A stretch of DNA of 7,789 nt from a bacterium (GTDB lineage: Bacteria; Patescibacteriota; Patescibacteriia; UBA1558; GWA2-36-10): assembly GCA_030690875.1 (NCBI GenBank), contig JAUYFP010000057.1, positions 1-7,789 of the forward strand, read 5' to 3'. The position numbers and the translations under genes are program-made. Shown one piece after another: positions 1 through 5,330 of the stretch (within the stretch, counting starts at the first letter, position 1; every line of letters starts with the position of its first letter). The notes under the pieces were generated by a model, which had not been told where the DNA came from, ran no database searches, and was given only the letters and a program-made list of their open reading frames with translations.

Positions 1-396
1 TTTGAAAAAGCCAAAAAACTTCCCGGCGATTTGGGTCAAAATTTTGTTACTCTTTTGGAAACAAGACTGGACAATGTAGTTTATCGTTCTGGCTTGGCTC
101 AGACCAGAAGGTTGGGCAGGCAGTTAGTAACTCATGCTCATTTTACTGTTGATGGCCAAAATGTTGATATTCCTTCTTACAGAGTAAAACCAGGGCAGGT
201 TATTAAAGTAAAAGATAATAAACAAGACAAAGGTTATTGGAAACAAATGTCGGAAAAAATAGAGGCAGTTGAAGCAGCTGGTTGGCTGGCTTTGGACAAA
301 AAAGTGCTGGCTATTACTATCAATAGTCTGCCAAACAAAGATGAATTGCCAGCTAATATTGATTTGGCTCTGATAGTTGACTTTTATTCTAGATAA
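1..396 (+). CDS. rpsD: 30S ribosomal protein S4 (uS4), 5' end outside window
   Basis: S4 is a primary 16S rRNA-binding protein of the small subunit, needed early in 30S assembly. The frame is open from base 1 and gives 131 residues to the TAA at 394-396, so the N-terminal third or so is missing. The S4 RNA-binding domain is clear: the stretch TRLDNVVYRSGLAQTRRLGR (residues about 22-41 of the fragment) matches the family core, followed by the QLV, VDG and PSYRVKPGQ elements. The C-terminus LALIVDFYSR matches the usual S4 end (LIVEFYSR-like). A TTG at 31 could be mistaken for a start, but the in-frame codons before it (FEKAKKLPGD) continue the S4 sequence. The gene lies just before rpoA, as in many alpha operons. 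Identity is very secure. Confidence 0.97.
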   Translation, partial: FEKAKKLPGDLGQNFVTLLETRLDNVVYRSGLAQTRRLGRQLVTHAHFTVDGQNVDIPSYRVKPGQVIKVKDNKQDKGYWKQMSEKIEAVEAAGWLALDKKVLAITINSLPNKDELPANIDLALIVDFYSR

Positions 397-403
397 TAAT
401 TTC

Positions 404-424
404 ACCCTGCATTTTTTGCTGGGT
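404..424 (+). other. Small hairpin after rpsD
   Basis: ACCC at 404-407 pairs with GGGT at 421-424, and GC at 409-410 with GC at 418-419, around a T/T mismatch. The seven-base loop contains six T residues. Because the T-run is in the loop and no T-tract follows, it does not look like an intrinsic terminator. It begins eight bases after the rpsD stop codon. It may mark the 3' side of the rpsD message or be chance; no function is evident. Confidence 0.4.
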
Positions 425-441
425 ATAAAAAATAATTAGCG

Positions 442-468
442 CTCCCACCTTTATAAAAAGGTGCGGGG
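442..468 (+). promoter_or_regulatory. Strong hairpin in the rpoA leader
   Basis: CACCTTT (446-452) pairs perfectly with AAAGGTG (457-463) around the loop ATAA. The stem extends with CTCC (442-445) pairing to GGGG (465-468) across a single bulged C at 464, with one G-U pair, giving 11 pairs. No T-tract follows (the next bases are TAAAAAACTAAA), so it is not an intrinsic terminator. It ends 21 bases before the rpoA ATG. It could act as an RNA-processing site, an mRNA stabiliser or a translational control element between rpsD and rpoA; which one is inference. Confidence 0.5.
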
Positions 469-489
469 TAAAAAACTAAAATTATAAAC

Positions 490-1293
490 ATGCAACAAAT
501 TACACTACCAGACAAAATTGACATCAAGGATTTAAAGGACAACCGCTATCAAATTGTGATTGGGCCTTTTTATCCGGGATTTGGCGTCACTGTCGGCAAC
601 TCTTTGAGAAGAGTTCTTTTATCTTCTCTGTCAGGAGCGGCCGTAACCGCTTTCAAAGTTGAAGGCGCTCAACACGAGTTTGATTCGGTTGATGGCATAA
701 AGGAAGATTTGGTAGAGATAATGCTCAATTTGAAACAATTAAGAGTAAAATGTTTTTCTGATGAACCGGTAAAATTAAGTATTGAAGTTAAGGGAGAAAA
801 AATGGTTACGGCCGCCGATATCAAGAAAAATTCTGACGTTGAGGTTATTAATAAAGATTTAGTGATTGCCAATTTGACTGAAAAAAACGCCAAGTTGAAT
901 ATGGAAATCACCATTGAAAAAGGCAGGGGCTATGTAACAGTTGATCAAAAGGAAGAAAATGCCAAGTTGGAAATCGGCAATATTGCCATTGATGCCAGCT
1001 TTTCCCCAGTTTTGAATATTGGTTATAAAATAGAAAATGTTCGCGTCGGCGAGATGACCAATTATGAAAAATTGAGTATGGATATGTTAACCGATGGCAC
1101 AGTTGATGCTCAAGAAGCAATTTCCCGAGCGGCTGATATATTAAAGGATCACTTTGCTGTATTTATTGGAAATACCTATGATGTTTCCAAGGAAGATAAA
1201 GTGGAAAAGGAAGAGAAAAGCGAAAGACCAGCCAAAGAAGCCAAACCAGCTAAGGAAAAAAAAGAAAAGAAAGCCACTAAGAAAAGTAAGTAA
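490..1293 (+). CDS. rpoA: RNA polymerase subunit alpha, lacking the alpha-CTD
   Basis: The alpha dimer nucleates RNA polymerase assembly by binding beta and beta'. The N-terminal domain is complete: FGVTVGNSLRRVLLSS (about residues 31-46) carries the conserved arginine pair, and it is followed by VTAADI, the GRGYV motif (about 146-150), the ASFSPV strand, and a dimerisation helix ending near LKDHFAVFIG (about 218-227). After about residue 232 the protein has only a 35-residue tail of low complexity, 14 Lys and 8 Glu among Ala, Pro and Ser. The helix-hairpin-helix C-terminal domain that in E. coli contacts UP elements and activators is absent. The length is 267 against 329 in E. coli. The stop is real: rplQ begins 14 bases later, leaving no room for a frameshifted CTD. 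There is no Shine-Dalgarno sequence before the ATG. Identity is secure. Confidence 0.97.
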   Translation: MQQITLPDKIDIKDLKDNRYQIVIGPFYPGFGVTVGNSLRRVLLSSLSGAAVTAFKVEGAQHEFDSVDGIKEDLVEIMLNLKQLRVKCFSDEPVKLSIEVKGEKMVTAADIKKNSDVEVINKDLVIANLTEKNAKLNMEITIEKGRGYVTVDQKEENAKLEIGNIAIDASFSPVLNIGYKIENVRVGEMTNYEKLSMDMLTDGTVDAQEAISRAADILKDHFAVFIGNTYDVSKEDKVEKEEKSERPAKEAKPAKEKKEKKATKKSK

Positions 1294-1307
1294 TTATTTT
1301 TACAATA

Positions 1308-1658
1308 ATGAGACACCGCAAAATAAATAAAAAATTAGGTAGAACTAAAGCTCCTCGCCAGGCCACTTTGCAAAATTTGGCTACTTCTTTGCTTTTGTAT
1401 GAAAAAGTGGTAACTACTGAGGCCAAGGCCAAAATTGTTAGGCCGATGGTTGAAAAATTAATTACCAGAGGCAAGGTCAAGTCTATCCACAACAAACAGC
1501 AAATAGCCAAAGTTTTGCATGACAAAAAAGCAGTGCAGAAAGTTTTGGATGTTTTAGGTCCAAAATATAAAGAAAGAAAAGGTGGTTATATTAGAATTAT
1601 AAAAATGACTCAGCGTCAAGGCGATGGCGCCAAAATGGCTCAAATTGAATTGGTATAA
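1308..1658 (+). CDS. rplQ: 50S ribosomal protein L17 (bL17)
   Basis: L17 is a bacterial-specific protein near the exit-tunnel side of the large subunit. The 116 residues begin with the diagnostic MRHRK and show, in order, the RQA element (residues 17-19), the TTEAKAK block (about 36-42) that matches the family TT-x-x-KAKE region, the LGPKYKERKGGYIRI core (about 83-97) and the closing IELV. The length is typical (E. coli has 127). It lies 14 bases after rpoA, the classic rpoA-rplQ order, and 5 bases before rplM, so all are probably cotranscribed. The leader ATTATTTTTACAATA before the ATG has no Shine-Dalgarno motif. Identity is secure. Confidence 0.97.
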   Translation: MRHRKINKKLGRTKAPRQATLQNLATSLLLYEKVVTTEAKAKIVRPMVEKLITRGKVKSIHNKQQIAKVLHDKKAVQKVLDVLGPKYKERKGGYIRIIKMTQRQGDGAKMAQIELV

Positions 1659-1663
1659 AATAT

Positions 1664-2011
1664 ATGAACAGACAAACTCATAAAATTGACGCAACAGGAA
1701 AAATTGCCGGCCGTTTGGCCAGTGAAATAGCAGTCTCGCTTCAAGGCAAAAATAAAACTGATTATCAATTAAACATTGATAGCGGTGATTTTGTTGAAGT
1801 CGCTAATGTTTCAGCGATGAAATTTTCTGGCAAAAAATTAGATACTAAGGTTTATTATAGAAACACTGGCTATCCGGGCGGTATCCGCACCAAAAAATTA
1901 AAAGATATGATGGCTAATGAACCAAACCAAGTTTTAAGAACTATGGTTTATGATATGCTGCCAAAAAACAGACTTAGAGAAGAGATGATTAAGAGATTAA
2001 AAGTAATTTAA
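1664..2011 (+). CDS. rplM: 50S ribosomal protein L13 (uL13), compact form
   Basis: L13 is an early-assembly large-subunit protein. The family signature is present: DATGKIAGRLAS (residues 9-20), a Y-x-x-N-x-D-SGDFV strand, the KVYYRNTGYPGGI segment (about 62-74), and MLPKNRLREEMIKRLKV near the end, matching the family MLPK-x-x-L-x-x-x-M-x-x-KLKV. At 115 residues it is shorter than the 142 of E. coli, missing about 12 residues at the N-terminus and roughly 20 at the C-terminus, where the usual post-LKV tail is absent. Short forms like this suit reduced genomes such as the Patescibacteria. It follows rplQ by 5 bases and precedes rpsI by 1 base, the conserved rplM-rpsI pair. No Shine-Dalgarno is seen. 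Confidence 0.96.
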   Translation: MNRQTHKIDATGKIAGRLASEIAVSLQGKNKTDYQLNIDSGDFVEVANVSAMKFSGKKLDTKVYYRNTGYPGGIRTKKLKDMMANEPNQVLRTMVYDMLPKNRLREEMIKRLKVI

Positions 2012-2012
2012 T

Positions 2013-2426
2013 ATGGGAAAAAAGACCGAAAATAAAGATTATACTCCAGCTGTTGGCAAAAGAAAATGCGCTGTTGCCAGAGTTAGATTGTTAAAACAAT
2101 CAGGCAAGGGCATTAGTATTATTATCAATGGCAAGGATTATAAAGTTTACTTGCCTTATCAGGATTGGCAGGAAACTGTTTTACAGCCACTTAAAGCCGT
2201 AGGTCAAGATAATGTATCATTATCTATCAAAGTCCATGGCGGTGGCGTCAAGGGCCAAGTAGAGGCCATTAGGCATGGTATTTCCCGCGCTTTGCTCAAA
2301 ACAGACGAAGAGTTGAGAACCACCCTAAGAAAAGAGGGTTTGCTTACCCGAGACTCTAGAATCAAGGAAAGAAAGAAACCGGGTCTTAGAAAGGCCAGAA
2401 GAGCTCCGCAATGGTCAAAGCGTTAA
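2013..2426 (+). CDS. rpsI: 30S ribosomal protein S9 (uS9)
   Basis: S9 is a head protein of the small subunit whose C-terminal tail reaches the P-site tRNA. The GKRKCAVARVRL start of the fold (about residues 15-26), the HGGG-x-x-GQ-x-x-AIRHGI block (about 75-90), the LTRDSRIKERKKPGLRKARR segment and the C-terminal QWSKR are all diagnostic. The final Lys-Arg that contacts tRNA in known ribosomes is intact. The 137 residues include an N-terminal extension of roughly 10 polar residues. It starts one base after the rplM stop, so the two are translationally close, and it is the last gene of the operon, 32 bases before an intrinsic terminator. No Shine-Dalgarno is seen (TAATTTAAT before the ATG). 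Confidence 0.97.
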   Translation: MGKKTENKDYTPAVGKRKCAVARVRLLKQSGKGISIIINGKDYKVYLPYQDWQETVLQPLKAVGQDNVSLSIKVHGGGVKGQVEAIRHGISRALLKTDEELRTTLRKEGLLTRDSRIKERKKPGLRKARRAPQWSKR

Positions 2427-2458
2427 ATAACATAATTGTAAAGTATAAAATATACTCT

Positions 2459-2484
2459 AAAAAAGCCCCAAAAAGGGCTTTTTT
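2459..2484 (+). terminator. Intrinsic terminator of the ribosomal operon
   Basis: A perfect 10-bp stem joins AAAAAAGCCC (2459-2468) to GGGCTTTTTT (2475-2484) across the loop CAAAAA, with the T-run forming the 3' arm. It lies 32 bases past the rpsI stop and ends the ribosomal/rpoA operon. Because the 5' arm is an A-run, the structure could also work on the opposite strand, though no gene points at it from that side. A short inverted repeat AGTATA/TATACT lies just upstream at 2442-2456. Confidence 0.9.
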
Positions 2485-2519
2485 AAGTAGTTTTTTGCCT
2501 TTATTTTAGTCGTTTTTTC

Positions 2520-2528
2520 TGCTATACT
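2520..2528 (+). promoter_or_regulatory. Extended -10 promoter of the glycan locus
   Basis: TGCTATACT fits the extended -10 pattern TG-n-TATAAT with one mismatch in the hexamer (TATACT at 2523-2528). No good -35 is present: TTTATT is at the 17-base spacing. That is acceptable for extended -10 promoters. Counting from the hexamer, position +1 falls on 2535, the A of the flippase ATG, which predicts a leaderless transcript. Its position just after a strong terminator and before the first gene of a new functional block supports a real promoter. Confidence 0.6.
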
Positions 2529-2534
2529 TTAACT

Positions 2535-3974
2535 ATGCTAAGCGCTCAGAAAATCACTGCCAACACTAGTTTTTTTATGCTATCACTGGTACTGCAAAAA
2601 GTACTGTCTTTTGTTTATTTTACTTTTTTAGCCAGAAATTTGGGAGTTAGCGCTACTGGCCAGTATTTTTTTGCTATTTCTTTTGCTACCATGTTTTCGG
2701 TTCTGGTGGATTTTGGTTTGTCACCATTAATTATTCGTGAAGTAGCCAAAAAGACCGGCGATATTCAAGATTGGTTTCAGCAGATTTTTACTTTAAAAAT
2801 AATTTTTGCCGCTATTACAGCTTTAATTATTTTAGCGCTTAATTTTATTTTATTTTACGATGATCCGGTCAAAAAGCTGATTTATATTAGTACCACAATT
2901 GTTATTATAGATAGTTTTACTTTGCTTTTTTACGCGGTCATCCGTGGCCGACAAAGCCTTAAATGGGAATCTTTTGGCACGATTATTTTTCAATTAATTA
3001 TAATTGCTCTTGGTCTAAGTTTGATGCAGGTAACGGACAATGTCGCTTTATTTATTTTAGTTTTACTTTGCGCTAGTTTGTTTAATTTGATTTTTTCAGC
3101 TTATATTTTAATTTATAAATTCAAGGTAAAAATAAAATTTTCTTTCTCTATTAGTTTAACCAAGGAGATTTTAAAATTCGCCTGGCCTTTTGCTTTGGCC
3201 GCCATTTTTGCCAAAGTTTATGCTTATATGGATACTTTTTTGCTGAAAGTTTTCTTGGGCGATCAGGGAGTTGGTTTTTATTCTATAGCTTACAAGATAA
3301 CTTTTGCGCTTCAATTTATTCCTTTGGCTTTTGTGGCCGCGCTTTATCCGGCTTTTTCCAATTATTTTAAGGAAGACTATGAAAAATTGAAAAAAGTATT
3401 TTCCCAGTCTTTTAATTATCTGGCTTTTATATCATTGCCGATTGCCTTTGGAGCGATTGCTTTGGCTGGAGATATAGTTTCTAAACTTTATACCAGTGAA
3501 TTTAGCTATTCTATTTTACCCTTGCAGATTTTAATTGCTTCCGTACCATTTTTATTCGTAAATTTTTCACTGTCCAGTTTTTTAAATGCTTCAGGACGCG
3601 AAAAAACAAATACCCGCAATTTGGGCTTGGTGATGACTTTTAATGTCTTATTTAATTTATTTTTTATTCCCCGTTTTGGTATCTGGGGAGCTAGTCTAGT
3701 TTCTTCAATCAGCACTTTGCTTTTGTTTGCGCTTAATTTTTATTATGTTACTAGGATAATCAAGCCAGAACTGAGGAGTTTTTTGCCGATTTTGGGCTCG
3801 CTAATGTCTTCTACCTTGATGTTTTTGGCTGTTTTATATCTAAAAACAGAGATAAATTGGATTTTGAGTATTATGGCTGGCGCGGTGATTTATCTGATTT
3901 TAATGCTAATAAGCAGAAGTTTAAAATGGCATGATATTATCAGTATTAAAAATTTGGTTTTTAAGTCATCGTAA
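2535..3974 (+). CDS. Wzx-type polysaccharide flippase (MOP superfamily)
   Basis: This is an integral membrane protein of 479 residues with about 14 hydrophobic segments, near residues 12-33, 41-62, 84-107, 115-136, 147-165, 169-193, 212-235, 247-272, 292-312, 328-350, 362-379, 383-405, 415-436 and 441-461. The N-terminal pattern of a first helix, then LARNLGVSATGQYFFA, then DFGLSPLIIREVAK, is typical of Wzx/RfbX flippases of the MOP exporter superfamily, which move undecaprenyl-linked oligosaccharides to the outer face of the membrane. Cytoplasmic loops carry Arg/Lys, for example RGRQ near 137-140. Three glycosyltransferases and a putative polymerase follow, as expected of a Wzx/Wzy locus. 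The start is chosen as the first codon after the extended -10 element, with no room for a ribosome binding site. The exact substrate cannot be read from sequence. Confidence 0.9.
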   Translation: MLSAQKITANTSFFMLSLVLQKVLSFVYFTFLARNLGVSATGQYFFAISFATMFSVLVDFGLSPLIIREVAKKTGDIQDWFQQIFTLKIIFAAITALIILALNFILFYDDPVKKLIYISTTIVIIDSFTLLFYAVIRGRQSLKWESFGTIIFQLIIIALGLSLMQVTDNVALFILVLLCASLFNLIFSAYILIYKFKVKIKFSFSISLTKEILKFAWPFALAAIFAKVYAYMDTFLLKVFLGDQGVGFYSIAYKITFALQFIPLAFVAALYPAFSNYFKEDYEKLKKVFSQSFNYLAFISLPIAFGAIALAGDIVSKLYTSEFSYSILPLQILIASVPFLFVNFSLSSFLNASGREKTNTRNLGLVMTFNVLFNLFFIPRFGIWGASLVSSISTLLLFALNFYYVTRIIKPELRSFLPILGSLMSSTLMFLAVLYLKTEINWILSIMAGAVIYLILMLISRSLKWHDIISIKNLVFKSS

Positions 3975-4116
3975 ATCCAGTTAGAAATTCATAATGTTTA
4001 ACTTTAAATTATAAAGTATAAATAATATATTCAATCGTTTTATTTAAGACTAAGTTTATGACATATATTTTCACGAAAAATTTTGTTAAATCAGCATGGT
4101 AAATTTTTAACTGGAT
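3975..4116 (+). repeat. Imperfect inverted repeat bounding the flippase-GT4 gap
   Basis: The left arm, 3975-3996, and the right arm, 4095-4116, are 22-base inverted copies matching at 18 positions, with a perfect outer nine-base core ATCCAGTTA / TAACTGGAT. The left arm starts at the base after the flippase stop codon and the right arm takes in the first two bases of the GT4 start codon. The interior of 98 bases is very AT-rich, contains the small inverted repeat ACTTTA/TAAAGT (4001-4017) and holds no coding sequence that I can see. It may be a small non-autonomous element or a long-range RNA stem that covers the start codon. Confidence 0.55.
4095..4114 (+). promoter_or_regulatory. Start-proximal box, copy 1
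   Basis: CATGGTAAATTTTTAA occupies 4095-4110 and four bases (CTGG) separate it from the ATG. The same box with one change (CATAG) precedes the TuaH-like gene at the same distance. TGGTAAATT within it resembles an extended -10 (TG-n plus TAAATT, four of six matches to TATAAT), which would put +1 near 4112, three bases before the ATG. An in-frame TAA inside the box (4100-4102) fixes the ATG at 4115 as the start. Promoter function is inference. Confidence 0.4.
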
Positions 4117-5203
4117 GAAAAAAACTTTGCTTTTGACTCATGAATATTATCCTTATAAAGGTGGCGTTGCGCGCTATGTTTATAATTTATTTAAATACTT
4201 TGATCAGCAGGAATATCTAGTTGTTACTGATAATAAATATGTCAGCAGTGATAAAAACATTATAATCACGCGTTTGACTTATCCTTTTATCAAACCAAGT
4301 TGGTTATTGGCTTTTTTAAAAATTAAACTGATTATAAAAAAATATAAAATTGAACAAATTTTTACGCCTAATATTTTACCGCTTGGTTCAATGGCTTATT
4401 TTTTAAAAATTCCTTATGTGATTTCTCTACACGGTTTGGATATTAATTTGGCTTTGAAAAATAAGCCGAAACTGACAGCCAAAATTTTGCTGAGAGCAAA
4501 AAAAATAATAGTCAATTCTTTACAGACCAAAAACTCTTTAAAAGATTTGAATATTGCTGATGAAAAAATAATTTTGATTTACCCGACCATTGAAGCTATA
4601 AATAATTGCGAGGGGCGTAAGTTATCAGCTTTCAAAAATAAATTAGGAATTGTTAGTTCTGATAAAGTTCTGCTCACCGTGGGTCGTCTGACAAAAAGGA
4701 AAGGCCAAGATTTGGTCATTAAGGCCATCAATTATATTAAGGATGATTTTTTCTTAAAATATTTTATTATTGGCCGCGGAGAAAATAAACTGTATTTGGA
4801 AAAGCTGATTAAAGAAAAAAAATTGTCCGGCCGAGTTTTTATTTATGATAATATAGATGACGAAGAGCTGGCTTATTTTTATAAACTGGCTGATATATTT
4901 TTGATGCCTAGTGTTTATAATGAAGTTGACATTGAGGGCTTTGGTATAGTGTTTTTGGAGGCGGCGGCCAATCATTTGCCGATTATTGCCGGTACTGGCG
5001 GTGGAATATCCGAAGTTTTTTCTTCTCCAAATGAGATTTTGCTGGTTAAAAATGGTGATTTGCGAGAGCTTATCAGACACATTAGAGAGCTCTTGAATAA
5101 GCCAGATTTTGCTGATAAACTAGCCAATAGGGCTTTTAAAAAATACAGCGAATTTAATAATAATATAGCCAATAGCCATAAATTAAAGGAAATTTTAAAT
5201 TAG
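4115..5203 (+). CDS. GT4-family glycosyltransferase (group 1)
   Basis: This is a cytoplasmic or membrane-associated transferase that adds a sugar from a nucleotide donor to a growing glycan. Its 362 residues show the two-Rossmann GT-B layout. The N-terminal half has EYYPYKGGVARYVYNL (residues 10-25), the glycine-rich acceptor-side loop, and VISLHGLD in mid-domain. The C-terminal half has VGRLTKRKG (189-197), the donor-phosphate-binding motif, IIGRGE, and the EX7E pair E274 and E282 within EGFGIVFLE, followed by the AGTGGGISE loop. These are hallmarks of GT4 retaining enzymes such as mannosyl- and glucosyltransferases. The sugar cannot be predicted. An in-frame TAA at 4100-4102 rules out a longer start. 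It is the only gene here that stops with TAG. It lies after the flippase in the glycan locus. Confidence 0.92.
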   Translation: MKKTLLLTHEYYPYKGGVARYVYNLFKYFDQQEYLVVTDNKYVSSDKNIIITRLTYPFIKPSWLLAFLKIKLIIKKYKIEQIFTPNILPLGSMAYFLKIPYVISLHGLDINLALKNKPKLTAKILLRAKKIIVNSLQTKNSLKDLNIADEKIILIYPTIEAINNCEGRKLSAFKNKLGIVSSDKVLLTVGRLTKRKGQDLVIKAINYIKDDFFLKYFIIGRGENKLYLEKLIKEKKLSGRVFIYDNIDDEELAYFYKLADIFLMPSVYNEVDIEGFGIVFLEAAANHLPIIAGTGGGISEVFSSPNEILLVKNGDLRELIRHIRELLNKPDFADKLANRAFKKYSEFNNNIANSHKLKEILN

Positions 5204-5231
5204 TAAAAGAAAAACCGAATTTATAATTTTA

Positions 5232-5300
5232 CTGCTCACGGATAATGCCAGTCGCTTAAAGGCTTTCGTCTGAATCGCTCCCAGTATTATCAGCTCGCAG
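5232..5300 (+). ncRNA. Possible structured intergenic element
   Basis: Within an otherwise AT-rich 127-base gap, this 69-base stretch is close to half G+C. CTGC (5232-5235) pairs with GCAG (5297-5300). After a 5x5 internal loop, GATAATGC (5241-5248) pairs with GTATTATC (5284-5291), with one G-T pair. The 35-base interior has no further strong stem that I can find. There is no T-tract after it, so it is not a terminator, and I cannot match it to a known riboswitch class. It could be a leader RNA of the downstream gene, a small RNA, or the remnant of an insertion. Confidence 0.3.
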
Positions 5301-5310
5301 AAATAATTAA

Positions 5311-5330
5311 CATAGTAAATTTTTAAGAGA
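5311..5330 (+). promoter_or_regulatory. Start-proximal box, copy 2
   Basis: CATAGTAAATTTTTAA at 5311-5326 is followed by GAGA and then the ATG at 5331. It matches copy 1 at 15 of 16 positions, and its first base is exactly 20 bases before the A of the start codon in both cases. An in-frame TAA at 5316-5318 lies in the box, as in copy 1. GAGA is purine-rich but too close to the ATG to serve as a normal Shine-Dalgarno. It could be a shared promoter or start-region element, or the end of a repeated element. Confidence 0.4.

Noticed and set aside
31..396. A 121-residue gene starting at the TTG at base 31
   Set aside because: The frame is open to base 1 and the codons before the TTG continue the S4 sequence, so this is the interior of rpsD cut by the window edge.
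404..424. Intrinsic terminator after rpsD
   Set aside because: The T-run is inside the hairpin loop, the stem is short with a mismatch, and no T-tract follows it.
2442..2456. AGTATA/TATACT inverted repeat as an operator or second terminator
   Set aside because: It has six AT-rich pairs and a three-base loop, no T-tract of its own, and such short repeats are expected by chance at this composition. The adjacent terminator explains the site.
3975..4114. Transposase-bearing insertion sequence between the flippase and GT4 genes
   Set aside because: The stretch inside the inverted repeat is only 98 bases and very AT-rich, with no coding potential. At most it is a non-autonomous element.
4754..5080. 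Minus-strand open frames over the glycosyltransferases, also at 124-405, 669-1120, 1277-1525, 3506-3715, 4972-5172, 6666-6929 and 6970-7305
   Set aside because: Each lies within a well-supported plus-strand gene, has low-complexity or unrecognisable translation, and has no supporting start signal. They are shadows.
5204..5330. tRNA or known riboswitch in the 127-base gap
   Set aside because: No cloverleaf, T-loop (GTTCRA) or recognisable riboswitch core is present on either strand; only an unassigned two-part stem can be drawn.
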